A stretch of 33,726 nucleotides of DNA. Origin: Bacillota bacterium. GTDB lineage: Bacteria; Bacillota_A; Clostridia; Tissierellales; Peptoniphilaceae. The translations under genes and the position numbers were made by a program. The notes under the pieces were generated by a model, which saw only the letters and a program-made list of their open reading frames with translations, was not told the DNA's origin and ran no database searches. Below are positions 1 to 9,510 of this stretch, one piece after another (position 1 is the stretch's first letter; the number at the start of each line of letters is the position of its first letter). The stretch spans positions 1 to 33,726 of the forward strand of contig JAEZZN010000032.1 of the NCBI GenBank assembly GCA_023418535.1. The letters are read 5' to 3'.

Positions 1-117
1 CCAGCGAAATGAATGCGAAGCAAGAAATTGAGCTGCAGACGTTGGACTGTAAGCGAATGACCCATTGAGTCGAGCCTGATGGCGAAGACGAAATGCAGGT
101 CGAGCTTATGCAAAAAA
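1..117. repeat. GC-rich segment upstream of dnaK, possible dispersed repeat
   Basis: By direct count, bases 1-110 are about 50% G+C, whereas the surrounding DNA is visibly far more AT-rich. The change is abrupt near position 112, just before the dnaK ribosome site. No convincing coding frame reads into it: the plus frames close quickly, and the minus frame is open for about 40 codons but resembles no family. It contains related short words such as GAGCTGCAG and ATGCAGGTCGAGC. I infer a truncated copy of a dispersed GC-rich repeat sitting in the grpE-dnaK gap; this cannot be shown from one copy cut by the window edge. Confidence 0.4.
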
Positions 118-153
118 TAGAACAAACAATTAGTAAAAAAAGGAGATAAAATT

Positions 154-1977
154 ATGGCAAAAATTATTGGAATTGACTTAGGTACAACAAACTCAGCAGT
201 AGCAGTTATGGAAGGTGGTCAACCAACTATCATCCCTAACTCAGAAGGTAATAGAACAACACCATCTGTAGTAGCTTTTACAAAAGAAGGTGAAAGATTA
301 GTTGGTGAAACAGCAAAAAGACAAGCAATTATGAATCCTCAAAGAACAATTGCATCTATTAAGAGAGAAATGGGTACAGATTATAAAGTTGATATTGATG
401 GAAAAACATATTCACCAGAAGAAATCTCAGCAATGACTTTACAAAAATTAAAAGCAGATGCTGAAGCATATCTAGGAGAAACTATTACAGAAGCTGTTAT
501 AACTGTTCCAGCTTATTTTACAAATGAACAAAGACAAGCTACAAAGGATGCTGGTAAAATAGCAGGACTTGATGTTAAAAGAATAGTAAACGAACCTACT
601 GCAGCAGCATTAGCTTATGGTATGCAAAAAGAAAATGATGACATGAAGATTATGGTGTTTGACTTAGGTGGTGGTACATTTGACGTATCAATACTAGAAG
701 TAGCAGATGGTGTTATAGATGTTCTTGCTACAAGAGGTAACAATAGACTTGGTGGAGATGACTTCGATGAAAGATTAATGAATTATATCAACGAAGAATT
801 CAAAAAAGAAAATGGTGGGGTTGATTTATTAAAAGATCATACATCAGCTCAAAGATTAAAAGACGCTGCAGAAAAAGCTAAAAAAGAATTATCTTCAACA
901 GCAACAGCTCAAATAAATCTACCATTCATAACAGCTGTAAATGGACAACCTGCTCACTTAAACATGGATATTACAAGATCTAAATTTGAAGAATTAATTT
1001 CTGATTTAGTTCAAGAAACTATGGTACCAGTTAAAGATGCATTGAAAGATGCTGGACTTGATGCTGGTGAATTAGACAAAGTTCTTTTAGTAGGTGGTTC
1101 AACAAGAATACCTGCAGTAGTTGAAGAAGTTAAAAAATTTACAGGAAAACAACCTCAAAAAGATATTAACCCTGATGAAGCAGTAGCATTAGGTGCTGCA
1201 GTACAAGGTGCTATACTTGCAGGGGATGTAAATGATTTATTATTACTAGACGTTACTCCATTATCATTAGGTATTGAAACAATGGGTAATATTACAACAG
1301 TATTAATTGAAAGAAATACAACTATACCTACAAAGAAATCACAAATATTTACAACAGCATCAGATAATCAATCATCTGTAGATATAAAAGTACTGCAAGG
1401 TGAAAGACAAATGTCTAAAGACAATACAATGATAGGTAATTTCCAATTAACTGATATTCCAGCAGCTCCAAGAGGAGTGCCACAAATTGAAGTTACATTT
1501 GATATCGATGCTAATGGTATTGTAAATGTATCTGCAAAAGATTTAGGTACTGGAAAAGAACAAAAAATCACTATTACAGCGTCATCTAATTTAAGTGAAG
1601 AAGAAATTGAACAAAGAGTAAAAGATGCTGAAGCTCATGCTGAAGAAGATAAGAAGAAAAAAGAACTTATTGAAGCCAAGAATCAAGGTGAAAGTATTTC
1701 ATATCAAGTTGAAAAAACATTAAAAGATTTAGGTGATAAGATATCTGATTCTGAAAAAACAGCAATTGAAGATAAGAATAAAGAATTAAAAGATGCACTA
1801 AACACTGATAATGTTGATGAAATCAAAAACAAAATAGAAGAATTAACTGCTGAATTAAATAAGATGAGTGAAAAGCTTTATGCTAACGCAAATCCAAATC
1901 AAAATCAACAAACACAACAAGACGATGTAGTTGATGCTGATTATGAAGTAGTAGATGATGAAGAAGAAGATAAATAG
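154..1977 (+). CDS. dnaK: Chaperone protein DnaK (Hsp70)
   Basis: ATP-driven Hsp70 chaperone that binds exposed hydrophobic segments of unfolded proteins in the cytoplasm, working with DnaJ and GrpE. The N-terminus carries phosphate-1 loop [14 protein letters not shown] (about residues 5-18), followed by [11 protein letters not shown], phosphate-2 [13 protein letters not shown] and adenosine motif [11 protein letters not shown]. The interdomain linker [12 protein letters not shown] leads into the substrate-binding domain, and the lid ends in an acidic tail rich in D and E. At 607 residues it has normal length. The start follows AAAGGAG with good spacing. dnaJ lies downstream; hrcA and grpE, normally upstream, would be outside the window. 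No CIRCE operator is visible in the 153 bases upstream, so heat-shock control, if present, acts further upstream. Confidence 0.99.
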   Translation: MAKIIGIDLGTTNSAVAVMEGGQPTIIPNSEGNRTTPSVVAFTKEGERLVGETAKRQAIMNPQRTIASIKREMGTDYKVDIDGKTYSPEEISAMTLQKLKADAEAYLGETITEAVITVPAYFTNEQRQATKDAGKIAGLDVKRIVNEPTAAALAYGMQKENDDMKIMVFDLGGGTFDVSILEVADGVIDVLATRGNNRLGGDDFDERLMNYINEEFKKENGGVDLLKDHTSAQRLKDAAEKAKKELSSTATAQINLPFITAVNGQPAHLNMDITRSKFEELISDLVQETMVPVKDALKDAGLDAGELDKVLLVGGSTRIPAVVEEVKKFTGKQPQKDINPDEAVALGAAVQGAILAGDVNDLLLLDVTPLSLGIETMGNITTVLIERNTTIPTKKSQIFTTASDNQSSVDIKVLQGERQMSKDNTMIGNFQLTDIPAAPRGVPQIEVTFDIDANGIVNVSAKDLGTGKEQKITITASSNLSEEEIEQRVKDAEAHAEEDKKKKELIEAKNQGESISYQVEKTLKDLGDKISDSEKTAIEDKNKELKDALNTDNVDEIKNKIEELTAELNKMSEKLYANANPNQNQQTQQDDVVDADYEVVDDEEEDK

Positions 1978-2026
1978 TATTCAAATTTGACGTAAAATAA
2001 AAATAAAAGTAAAATATAAAATGTAG

Positions 2027-2050
2027 TAAAGGGGAGATTTCTCCCCTTTA
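2027..2050 (+). terminator. Hairpin between dnaK and dnaJ
   Basis: A perfect 10-bp inverted repeat (TAAAGGGGAG, loop ATTT, CTCCCCTTTA) lies 50 bases after the dnaK stop and about 50 bases before dnaJ. The right arm ends in TTTA but no longer U-run follows. It is probably a partial terminator or an mRNA-stabilising stem that keeps DnaK more abundant than DnaJ, rather than a full stop. Confidence 0.7.
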
Positions 2051-2101
2051 TTAAATGTAAAGAGTTAGTTCTATTAAATATATAAATAGTTAGGTGGAAA
2101 G

Positions 2102-3208
2102 ATGAAAAATCCTTATGAAGTTTTAGGAGTGAATCGTGATTCAACTCAAAAAGAAATAAAATCAGCATATAGAAAACTTGCTAAGAAATATCATCCGGAT
2201 TTAAATGGGGGATCTGAAGAAGCTGCGGAGAAATTGAAAGAGATAAATGAGTCTTTTTCAATTATTGGTGACGAAGAAAATAGAGCAAAATATGATAGAT
2301 ATGGAGCAGCAGCATTTGATCCTAATTCAGGTTTTGGAGGATTTTCAAGTGGTATGGGAGATATGTTTTCAGATATATTTTCAAGTTTTTTTGGTGAAAG
2401 AAGTCAAAGAAATCCTCACGCTCCAAGAAAAGGATCTGATATTCAAATTGAATTAAGTATAAGTTTCAAAGAAGCAGTTACTGGTGTAGAAAAAGAGGTT
2501 CAATTCAGAAGACGTACAAAATGTAATGTATGTGATGGTACAGCAGCTAAACCAGGAACTGAGAAAAAAACATGTCATACATGTCATGGAACGGGTAGAG
2601 TTACAACAACTCAAAATACACCTTTTGGAGCATTTTCACAAACTGAAACTTGCCCAACTTGTGGTGGGGCTGGTGAAGAAATTGAAGAAAAATGTGATAA
2701 TTGTCATGGTAGAGGATATATTAACCAATCAACCAAAGTTAAAATTAAAATTCCTGCAGGAATAAATACTGGAGATATTATCCCGGTGAGGGGAGAAGGA
2801 AATTCAGGAGAAAATGGCGGCCCATCAGGTGATGTGTTTATAATAATTGATGTTGAAGAACACGAAGTCTTTAAGAGATTTGGAAATGATATTTATTATG
2901 AATTACCAATATCATTTGTTACTGCTACGCTTGGTAATAAAATAAAAATTCCTACACTTACAGGAACGAAAGAATTTGAAATTCCGCAAGGCACACAAGC
3001 TGATGAAAGATTCAGGCTAAAAGGTGAAGGTATGAGAGATGTTCGTACTGATAGATATGGTGATTTAATATTCGATGTCAAAATAATAGTGCCTAAGAAA
3101 ATAAATGAAAATCAAAAAGAGATATTAAGAAAATTTGCAGACGAATCTGGAGAAGATGTTAAAGCTGAAAAATCATTCTTTAAAAAACTAAAAGATTTTT
3201 TTGATTAA
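2102..3208 (+). CDS. dnaJ: Chaperone protein DnaJ (Hsp40)
   Basis: Co-chaperone that delivers unfolded proteins to DnaK and stimulates its ATPase. The J domain occupies about residues 1-70 with the essential HPD at 31-33. A Gly/Phe-rich linker ([13 protein letters not shown] region) follows, then a zinc domain with four CxxC repeats: [24 protein letters not shown] and CDNCHGRG. The first repeat has Ala where the last Gly of CxxCxGxG is usual. The C-terminal substrate-binding domain completes a type I DnaJ of 368 residues. The ATG follows TAGGTGGA. In B. subtilis the next gene is prmA; here a 14-kb accessory block intervenes. Confidence 0.99.
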   Translation: MKNPYEVLGVNRDSTQKEIKSAYRKLAKKYHPDLNGGSEEAAEKLKEINESFSIIGDEENRAKYDRYGAAAFDPNSGFGGFSSGMGDMFSDIFSSFFGERSQRNPHAPRKGSDIQIELSISFKEAVTGVEKEVQFRRRTKCNVCDGTAAKPGTEKKTCHTCHGTGRVTTTQNTPFGAFSQTETCPTCGGAGEEIEEKCDNCHGRGYINQSTKVKIKIPAGINTGDIIPVRGEGNSGENGGPSGDVFIIIDVEEHEVFKRFGNDIYYELPISFVTATLGNKIKIPTLTGTKEFEIPQGTQADERFRLKGEGMRDVRTDRYGDLIFDVKIIVPKKINENQKEILRKFADESGEDVKAEKSFFKKLKDFFD

Positions 3209-3235
3209 TTATATATTTTAATTAAAAGGTAAAAT

Positions 3236-3327
3236 AAAAAAAGTACATGATAGTAATAAACTGACAAAAAGTAGAGAATAAAAATCTTAAGAAAGTTGGT
3301 TTATAATATATTTTGTACTTTTTTTTT
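3236..3327 (+). terminator. Possible long-loop terminator after dnaJ
   Basis: The 12-base arms at 3236-3247 (A7 then GTACA) and 3314-3325 (TGTAC then T7) are exact inverted complements 66 bases apart, and the right arm runs into nine T residues. This would fit the end of the dnaK-dnaJ transcript, but the loop is long and AT-rich, so the structure is uncertain. The rest of the 400-base gap between dnaJ and mglB is AT-rich, non-coding DNA apart from the cre-like site and promoter listed separately. Confidence 0.35.
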
Positions 3328-3518
3328 ATGATTATTTTAATCAAGTTTAGTTTTTCAGTGGACTAGATATATTCAATTTAAAAATGTAAAAAAAATTAAC
3401 AATTAAAAATGATTGTGTTTTCTAAAAATATATTAATTGAAAAATATAAAATTTATTAATATTGATAAAACACTTAAAATAGCTAATTTTAAAAGAGGTG
3501 CAAAAAAAAACAATATAA

Positions 3519-3532
3519 AGAAATCGATTTCA
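3519..3532. promoter_or_regulatory. cre-like / LacI-family operator upstream of mglB
   Basis: AGAAATCGATTTCA contains the perfect 12-bp palindrome GAAATCGATTTC with a central CG. It matches the CcpA cre consensus TGWAANCGNTNWCA at 13 of 14 positions, only the first T differing. Its centre lies about 60 bases before the expected transcription start of the galactose operon. It could be bound by CcpA or by a dedicated GalR/LacI-type regulator; the sequence cannot separate these. Confidence 0.55.
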
Positions 3533-3549
3533 TAAACTTGAAAAGTCTC

Positions 3550-3578
3550 TTGACTTAATTTCTTTTAACTGGTAATAT
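3550..3578 (+). promoter_or_regulatory. Promoter of the mgl-gal operon
   Basis: TTGACT (3550-3555) is separated by 17 bases from TAATAT (3573-3578), a good SigA-type promoter ending 32 bases before the mglB start. A TATAAT at 3584-3589 lies too far from this -35 to pair with it. Confidence 0.7.
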
Positions 3579-3610
3579 CAAAATATAATATAACAAATAT
3601 GGAGGATTCA

Positions 3611-4699
3611 ATGAAATCTACAAAGAAATTACTAGCTATTTTATTAGCTTTAGTATTGGTATTAGCAGCATGTAGCCCAGCTAATAAAGAAACAGGTAAA
3701 GAAACAGGCGCAGAATCAGTTGCTGAAACAAGTGCAGAAACAAGTGCAGAAAATAATAAAACTGATGGTAAAACATATAAATTAGGTGTTTTATTATATA
3801 ATGGTTCTGATAACTATATCGGTACAGTAAGACAAGCTTTAGAAGCTTTAGACGCAGCTGATGATAGTATTGAATTAGATATTCAAGATGGTCAAAACAA
3901 TCAAGCAACACAATTGGAACAAATTGATGCTATGATTGCTAAACAAGTTGACGGTCTTTTAATAAACATTGTTGACTTTGGTTCAGGTAAATCAGTTAAA
4001 GAAAAAGTAGCAGGAACTAATATTCCTACAGTATTTTGGAATAGAGATATTTCAGCTGACTTAACTGCTGATGATTTAGCTAAATTCATATTCTACGGAA
4101 CAGTAGCTCCACAAGCTGGTGTTATGCAAGGTGAAATGGCTTATGAAAATTGGACAGCTAATAAAGCATTAGATAGAAATGGCGATGGAAAATTACAATA
4201 TGTAATGTTACATGGTGGTTTAGACAACGCTGAAGCAAAAGCAAGAACTGAAGAATCAATCAAATACTTCACAGATAAAGGTGTTGAAGTTGAAGAAATC
4301 GGTATGCAAGTAGCTGAATGGGATGCAGATAAAGCTAAACAAGCAGTTGATGCTTGGATGGCAAAAGATGGAGATAAGATCGAAATGATATTCTCTAATA
4401 ATGATGGTATGGCATTCGGTGCTATTACAGCATTACAAGAAGCTGGATACAATAAAGGTGATGCTTCTAAACATATCCCAGTATACGGTGTAGATGCTTT
4501 AGCAGACGCAATCAAAAAGATTGAAGAAGGTACAATGGATGGTACTGTAAGACAAAACAATGAAACTATGGCAAATGGTATGATCACTTTAATTAAGAAT
4601 AAATTAACTAAAGATGACTGGACAGAAGGTACAGATTTAGAAATTTATGAAGATGGTGTATCAGTAAGAATGGACTACGAAAAAGTTATAAAACAATAG
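3611..4699 (+). CDS. mglB: Galactose/glucose-binding lipoprotein MglB
   Basis: Extracytoplasmic solute-binding lipoprotein that captures D-galactose or D-glucose for the MglAC transporter. A lipoprotein signal ends in LAAC with Cys21, followed by a Glu/Thr/Ser-rich linker with repeated AETS units. The mature part follows the E. coli galactose-binding protein pattern: DGQNNQATQLEQIDAMIAK, INIVD, a calcium-loop-like DRNGDGKLQY, SNNDGMAFGAITALQEAG and YGVDALADAI. Length is 362 residues. I chose the ATG at 3611 because GGAGG at 3601-3605 lies just upstream; an in-frame ATG at 3599 overlaps this ribosome site and is unlikely. It is the first gene of the operon and is followed by a strong hairpin, the usual way to keep the binding protein in excess of the transporter. 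Confidence 0.95.
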   Translation: MKSTKKLLAILLALVLVLAACSPANKETGKETGAESVAETSAETSAENNKTDGKTYKLGVLLYNGSDNYIGTVRQALEALDAADDSIELDIQDGQNNQATQLEQIDAMIAKQVDGLLINIVDFGSGKSVKEKVAGTNIPTVFWNRDISADLTADDLAKFIFYGTVAPQAGVMQGEMAYENWTANKALDRNGDGKLQYVMLHGGLDNAEAKARTEESIKYFTDKGVEVEEIGMQVAEWDADKAKQAVDAWMAKDGDKIEMIFSNNDGMAFGAITALQEAGYNKGDASKHIPVYGVDALADAIKKIEEGTMDGTVRQNNETMANGMITLIKNKLTKDDWTEGTDLEIYEDGVSVRMDYEKVIKQ

Positions 4700-4723
4700 A
4701 AGTTCAATAAAATAGAAATTTTG

Positions 4724-4753
4724 ATGAGCACACAGCATTGTGTGCTCATTTTA
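4724..4753 (+). terminator. Intercistronic hairpin between mglB and mglA
   Basis: An 11-bp perfect stem (ATGAGCACACA at 4724-4734, loop GCAT, complement 4739-4749) is followed by four T residues at most. It is a partial terminator or a 3' stabilising stem for the mglB message; the mglA ribosome site AAGGAG follows within a few bases. Confidence 0.75.
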
Positions 4754-4769
4754 AAGATAAGGAGCTAAT

Positions 4770-6269
4770 ATGACTGATAATAATATAGTTTTGGAAATGA
4801 AGAATATTGTTAAAACATTTCCAGGTGTTAAAGCTCTTGACAATGCTAATTTAACATTGAAAAAAGGTAGTGTTCATGCTCTTATGGGTGAAAATGGAGC
4901 TGGAAAATCTACATTGATGAAAGTTTTATTTGGAATATATAAAGAAGATTCAGGTGAAATATATATTGAAGGAAAAAAGACAAGTTTTAGTAATCCGAAA
5001 GAAGCATTAGAAAAGGGTGTAGCTATGGTGCACCAAGAATTAAATCAAGTAATGAAAAGAGATGTTGCGGATAATATGATGCTTGGAAGATTTCCTAAAA
5101 AAGGTATATTCATTGATCAAGCTGGAATGTATAAGTATTGTGAAGAAGTATTTAAGGATCTTGGTATAAATATTAATCCAAGAACTGTTACTGAAAGACT
5201 TTCAGTTGCAGAAAGACAATTGATAGAGATTGCAAAGGCAGTTTCATATAATGCTAAAATATTAGTTCTTGATGAACCTACATCATCACTTACATCTCAA
5301 GAAGTTGAAATATTGTTTGCTATTATTGAAAAATTAAGAAAAAGAGGTGTAGGCATAATTTACATATCTCATAAAATGGATGAGATACTTAGAATTTCTG
5401 ATGAAGTAACCGTTATGAGAGACGGAAAATATGTTGCTACTGAATCAAGTGATGGTTTATCAATTGATAGAATAATTTCTCTAATGGTTGGTAGAGATAT
5501 AGAAAATGTATATCCTCCAAAGACTAATGTTCCAGGAGAAGTAGTTCTTGAAGTTGAAAACTTAACTGGAAAATATATGCCAACAGTACAAAATGCTTCA
5601 TTCAACTTAAAAAAGGGTGAAATACTAGGTATCGCAGGATTAGTAGGTGCAAGAAGAACAGAATTAATTGAAACATTATTTGGAATAAGAACTTTAGAAT
5701 CTGGGACTATTAAATTTAAAGGCAAAGAAATAAAAAATAGAAATGCTAAAGAAGCTATTGAAAATGGATTTGCTTTAGTTACAGAAGAAAGACGTGCTAC
5801 CGGAATATTTCCAATGGAGAGCATAACATTTAACACAGTAATTTCAAGTTTAAAAAACTATAAAAAAGGATTTATGTTAAATGATAGAATTATGCGTGGT
5901 GATACTATTCAAAGTATTGAAGCTTTAAAAACTAAAACTCCAAACGAAAAAGAATTAATAAGAAATCTGTCTGGTGGTAATCAGCAAAAAGTAATTTTAG
6001 GTAGATGGTTGTTAACAAAACCTGAAATATTATTACTTGATGAACCAACAAGAGGTATTGACGTAGGTGCTAAATATGAAATCTATCAATTGATTATTGA
6101 TTTAGCAAACAAAGGAAGAAGTATTATAGTAGTATCATCAGAAATGGCTGAATTATTTGGTATTTGTGACCGTATAATGGTTATGAGTAATGGATTAGTT
6201 TCAGGTATAGAAGAAGTTCAAAATCTAGATCAAGAAAAAGTTATGCAACTTGCTACTAAACATTTATAA
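4770..6269 (+). CDS. mglA: Galactose ABC transporter ATP-binding protein MglA
   Basis: ATPase that powers sugar import through MglC. It is a tandem ABC protein of 499 residues, typical of the sugar CUT2 class. The first domain has Walker [10 protein letters not shown], signature [14 protein letters not shown] and Walker [11 protein letters not shown]. The second has a degenerate Walker A ([10 protein letters not shown], lacking the GK[ST] core), signature [14 protein letters not shown] and Walker [12 protein letters not shown]. The degenerate second P-loop is normal for this class and implies one fully active site. Start ATG follows AAGGAG. It lies between mglB and mglC in one operon. Confidence 0.96.
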   Translation: MTDNNIVLEMKNIVKTFPGVKALDNANLTLKKGSVHALMGENGAGKSTLMKVLFGIYKEDSGEIYIEGKKTSFSNPKEALEKGVAMVHQELNQVMKRDVADNMMLGRFPKKGIFIDQAGMYKYCEEVFKDLGININPRTVTERLSVAERQLIEIAKAVSYNAKILVLDEPTSSLTSQEVEILFAIIEKLRKRGVGIIYISHKMDEILRISDEVTVMRDGKYVATESSDGLSIDRIISLMVGRDIENVYPPKTNVPGEVVLEVENLTGKYMPTVQNASFNLKKGEILGIAGLVGARRTELIETLFGIRTLESGTIKFKGKEIKNRNAKEAIENGFALVTEERRATGIFPMESITFNTVISSLKNYKKGFMLNDRIMRGDTIQSIEALKTKTPNEKELIRNLSGGNQQKVILGRWLLTKPEILLLDEPTRGIDVGAKYEIYQLIIDLANKGRSIIVVSSEMAELFGICDRIMVMSNGLVSGIEEVQNLDQEKVMQLATKHL

Positions 6270-6279
6270 GAGGTATATT

Positions 6280-7302
6280 ATGAATCAAACAGTTAAGAAG
6301 AAAAAACCTATAAAGGATATTTTAATTGAAAATGCTTTGATTATTGTAATACTAATGCTAATAGCTTATATTGCGATAAAAGAACCTGCATTTTTATCAG
6401 TTACAACATTAAGAAATATTGCAACACAAGCGTCTACTAAATTAATAATGGCTTTAGGTGTTGGTGGACTTATAGTACTTGCGGGTACAGACTTATCAGC
6501 TGGTAGAGTTGTTGGTCTTACAGCAGCTATTTCAGTTGCATTATTACAATCAGCAGATGCAGCATCTAAATATTTTCCAAATATGGGAGAAAATAGTATT
6601 ATAGTTGGTTTATTAGCAGCTATAGTAGTAGGTGCGCTAATCGGTTTAATAAATGGTATTGGGGTTGCTAAGCTTAAATTACATGCATTTATAGCTACAT
6701 TAGGTACTCAATTAATAGCTTATTCATTACTTCAAGCATTTATTAATAATTCACCACATGGGGCACAACCACTTTCAGGGTTTACAAAATCATATGAATA
6801 TTTTGTTAAAGGATCATTAAAATTAGGTTCAATAGAAATTCCATTTTTAATTATTTATGCAATGATCGCTTCAGCGATAATGTGGTTTGTATGGAATAAA
6901 ACAGTTTTAGGTAAAAATATGTTTGCTATTGGTGGAAATGAAGAAGCAGCAGCTGTTTCAGGTATTAATGTAGATAGAAACATTATTTATATATTCTTAA
7001 TATCTGGTATTATGTATGGTATAGCTGGTTTCTTAGAAGCTCCACGTTTAGGTAATGCAAATATAGTTACAGGTACCAACTATGAACTTGACGCTATTGC
7101 AGCCTGTGTAATTGGTGGGGTATCATTCTTAGGTGGTGTAGGTAAGATTTCAGGTATTATTTTAGGTACATTGCTACTTCAAGTTATCAACTATGGTTTA
7201 ATATTCGTTGGACTTGAATCATATTGGCAATTATTAATTAAAGGTTTATTAATTATAGTTGCAGTAGCTTTAGATACAAGAAAATATTTGAAGAAGAAAT
7301 AG
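6280..7302 (+). CDS. mglC: Galactose ABC transporter permease MglC
   Basis: Polytopic inner permease of the BPD_transp_2 (RbsC/MglC) family that carries sugar across the membrane. Repeated hydrophobic segments span most of the 340 residues, with family motifs GTDLSAGRVVGLTAA, the coupling-loop segment IGGNEEAAAVSGI, and AACVIGGVSFLGGVG. I start at ATG 6280, preceded by AAGAGG overlapping the mglA stop; a longer frame from 6250 lies inside mglA and adds a non-homologous leader. A terminator follows, after which galM begins. Confidence 0.95.
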   Translation: MNQTVKKKKPIKDILIENALIIVILMLIAYIAIKEPAFLSVTTLRNIATQASTKLIMALGVGGLIVLAGTDLSAGRVVGLTAAISVALLQSADAASKYFPNMGENSIIVGLLAAIVVGALIGLINGIGVAKLKLHAFIATLGTQLIAYSLLQAFINNSPHGAQPLSGFTKSYEYFVKGSLKLGSIEIPFLIIYAMIASAIMWFVWNKTVLGKNMFAIGGNEEAAAVSGINVDRNIIYIFLISGIMYGIAGFLEAPRLGNANIVTGTNYELDAIAACVIGGVSFLGGVGKISGIILGTLLLQVINYGLIFVGLESYWQLLIKGLLIIVAVALDTRKYLKKK

Positions 7303-7307
7303 AATAT

Positions 7308-7334
7308 GGGGCTGTGATTTTCACGGTCCTTTTT
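7308..7334 (+). terminator. Terminator after mglC
   Basis: A 9-bp stem with two G-U pairs (GGGCTGTGA, loop TTT, TCACGGTCC) is directly followed by TTTTT. galM starts 12 bases later, so it probably works as a partial terminator that reduces expression of galM and galK. Confidence 0.65.
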
Positions 7335-7346
7335 AAATGAGGAATT

Positions 7347-8219
7347 ATGTACAAACATTTAAATTTTGATGCAATTATATTAGAAAATGAAAAGTTAAAA
7401 ATTTCTATATTACCAAAATTAGGATTTAAGATAGCTTCTATTTTTAATAAAGATAAAGAAATAGAGTATTTGTTTCAACCTACAAAAAAAGAGTATAACG
7501 AAGCAAAATATGCTGATGGTTTTGAAAAGTATGATACTTCAGGCATTGACGACTGTATACCTACAATTGATGCATGTAAATATCCATTAAATAAAGAGAT
7601 TAGTTTACCAGATCATGGTGATACATGGTCATTGGAGTGGGATATTGAAGAATGTTTAGAAAAAAAAGCTACAGGGTCAGTTAAGCTACCATCATTACCA
7701 TTACAATTTACAAAAAGTATCGAATTAGAAGGAAATAAAATAAATATTGACTATAAAATAAAAAATCTTTCTGATGAAAAAATATTTTATTTATGGGCTT
7801 TTCATGGACTTCTAAATTATGATGAATATACAGAACTTGAATTTGAAGAAAATCTCAAAAATTATATTAATGTTCAAAATGATGAAGTTTGGGATTTTGA
7901 TATATTTAAATTAAAGAATTTTAAAGAAAATCATACATACAAATACTATTTTACAGATGAAATTAAAGAAGGTCTAGCAATTTTAAATCATACAAAAGAA
8001 AAAAGTAAATTTAAGATAAGTTTTGATTCAAAAAAATTACCTTATATGGGAGTTTGGTTGACAACAGGTGGATTTAAAAATGAAAAAAATGTAGCTATCG
8101 AACCATGTAATGGATACTATGATAGCCTTGAAAAAGCGTATGAAAATGGTAAAGCTAATTTTGTAGAAAAAAGATCTGAAAATATATGGAATATAGGAAT
8201 TGATATTATAGATTATTAG
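7347..8219 (+). CDS. Aldose 1-epimerase family protein (galactose mutarotase-like)
   Basis: Predicted cytoplasmic mutarotase that interconverts alpha and beta sugar anomers, supplying the alpha-galactose that galactokinase uses. The 290-residue protein has the beta-sandwich epimerase pattern: an N-terminal ILPKLGFKIASIF segment, LPDHGDTWSLEW, WAFHGLLNYDE (candidate catalytic His) and VAIEPCNGYYDSLEKA (candidate catalytic Glu). It looks more like the divergent Slr1438/LacX-type branch than canonical GalM, so the substrate is assigned mainly from its place between mglC and galK. The ATG follows AATGAGG. A glucose-6-phosphate or other sugar epimerase activity cannot be excluded. Confidence 0.8.
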   Translation: MYKHLNFDAIILENEKLKISILPKLGFKIASIFNKDKEIEYLFQPTKKEYNEAKYADGFEKYDTSGIDDCIPTIDACKYPLNKEISLPDHGDTWSLEWDIEECLEKKATGSVKLPSLPLQFTKSIELEGNKINIDYKIKNLSDEKIFYLWAFHGLLNYDEYTELEFEENLKNYINVQNDEVWDFDIFKLKNFKENHTYKYYFTDEIKEGLAILNHTKEKSKFKISFDSKKLPYMGVWLTTGGFKNEKNVAIEPCNGYYDSLEKAYENGKANFVEKRSENIWNIGIDIIDY

Positions 8220-8227
8220 GAGTAAGT

Positions 8228-9388
8228 ATGCTGGAAAATTTATTAAAAGAATTTAAGAATCATTTTGGAGAAAATGATAAAGAAATAAGGGAATATTTTG
8301 CGCCTTCGAGAATAAATATTATAGGTGAACATATTGATTACAATGGTGGGAAAGTATTTCCATGTGCGATTGAAATAGGAACATATGCTTTAGCAAGAAA
8401 AAATGATGAGAATTCACTTCGTCTAAAGAGTTTAAATATTGAAAAGTCAGGTGATTTATCACTAGAAAATATTGAGAATAATTCAGAAAATGATTGGATG
8501 AATTTTCCTTTAGGAGTAGCAAAATTTGTTCAAGAAGAAGGATATAATATCGGTGGACTTGATATACTTATATATGGAAACATCCCAAATGGTTCAGGAC
8601 TTTCTTCATCTGCAAGCCTAGAAATACTTATAGGAGAAGTATTCAATGATTTCTACAATGATGGTAAAATTTCAAGAAAAGAGCTTGCGCTAATAGGTAA
8701 ATCAACAGAAAATAAATTTATTGGTGTGAATTCAGGTATTATGGATCAATTTATAATAGCATTAGGAAAGAAAGAACATGCAATGCTTCTAGATACAAAT
8801 AATCTAGAATATGAATATTATCCATTTGATTTAAAAGATAATAAACTTGTAATATTAAATACGAATAAAAGAAGAGAATTGAAGGACTCAAAATATAACG
8901 AAAGAAGAGCTGAGTCTGATAAAGCTTTGGAAATATTAAGAGAATATAAGCCTTCAATGAAAGCTCTATGTGATATTGACGAGAGCGAATTAGATTTACT
9001 TGATAAAATAGAAGATCCAATAATAAGAAAAAGAGCAACTCATGCTGTAAAAGAAAATCATAGAGTTGCAAAAGCTGCAAAAGCTCTAAAAGATGGTGAT
9101 ATTGAACTTTTAGGTGAACTATTAGTTCAGTCAAATGATTCATTAAGAGATTTATATGAAGTTACTGGTCCTCATTTGGACTCAATAACAAAGCATGCTA
9201 ATGATTTTAAAGATTGTTTAGGTGCTCGTATGACTGGAGCAGGATTTGCTGGATGTGGTATAGCAATAATAAAAGAAGACAGTTTTGATGAATTTGTAGA
9301 ATATGTAGGAAAGAGATATACAGAAGATACAGGACTAGTAGCTGAATTTATTCAATCTGGAATAGATGATGGAGTTAGAAGATTATAG
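8228..9388 (+). CDS. galK: Galactokinase
   Basis: Phosphorylates alpha-D-galactose to galactose-1-phosphate with ATP, the first committed Leloir step. Family signatures occur in order: the galactokinase signature APSRINIIGEHIDYNGGKVF near the N-terminus, the GHMP ATP-binding motif PNGSGLSSSASLE, GVNSGIMDQFIIALG with the catalytic Asp, and the C-terminal GARMTGAGFAGCGIAII. The 386-residue length is normal. Start ATG follows TTAGGAG, eight bases after the galM stop. galT and galE are not in this operon, so downstream steps must be encoded elsewhere if the Leloir pathway is used. Confidence 0.97.
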   Translation: MLENLLKEFKNHFGENDKEIREYFAPSRINIIGEHIDYNGGKVFPCAIEIGTYALARKNDENSLRLKSLNIEKSGDLSLENIENNSENDWMNFPLGVAKFVQEEGYNIGGLDILIYGNIPNGSGLSSSASLEILIGEVFNDFYNDGKISRKELALIGKSTENKFIGVNSGIMDQFIIALGKKEHAMLLDTNNLEYEYYPFDLKDNKLVILNTNKRRELKDSKYNERRAESDKALEILREYKPSMKALCDIDESELDLLDKIEDPIIRKRATHAVKENHRVAKAAKALKDGDIELLGELLVQSNDSLRDLYEVTGPHLDSITKHANDFKDCLGARMTGAGFAGCGIAIIKEDSFDEFVEYVGKRYTEDTGLVAEFIQSGIDDGVRRL

Positions 9389-9411
9389 TTAATCAAAAAA
9401 ATATAAAAATT

Positions 9412-9451
9412 AAAACATTTGTTGGAATTATATTTCAACAAATGTTTTTTT
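9412..9451 (+). terminator. Terminator of the mgl-gal operon
   Basis: Arms AAAACATTTGTTG (9412-9424) and its complement (9436-9448) form a 13-bp stem with an 11-base loop, ending in a T-run up to 9451. It closes the operon after galK. Confidence 0.85.
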
Positions 9452-9486
9452 ATATAAAAATAGTAATTTATTTTTGATTAATGCTG

Positions 9487-9492
9487 TATAAT
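9487..9492 (+). promoter_or_regulatory. Candidate -10 for the M42 peptidase gene
   Basis: A perfect TATAAT lies 18 bases before the peptidase start. At 17-base spacing only a weak -35 (TAATTT, 9464-9469) is present. Given the strong terminator just upstream, the gene needs its own promoter and this is the best candidate. Confidence 0.45.
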
Positions 9493-9510
9493 ATTATAAA
9501 AGGAGGGTTT

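Noticed and set aside
100..153. CIRCE operator in front of dnaK
   Set aside because: No TTAGCACTC-N9-GAGTGCTAA or close variant occurs in bases 1-153.
1368..1571. Minus-strand open frame inside dnaK, and similar frames inside mglB, mglA, adhE, prmA and rpoD
   Set aside because: They lie wholly inside confidently assigned genes, lack ribosome sites and have low-complexity composition; shadows of the real frames.
3475..3497. TTAAAAT/ATTTTAA inverted repeat upstream of mglB
   Set aside because: Short and A/T only; expected by chance at this base composition.
6040..6062. Degenerate second Walker A of mglA (near 5635) considered as damage
   Set aside because: A degenerate second P-loop is normal in tandem CUT2 sugar ATPases; the second Walker B and signature are intact.
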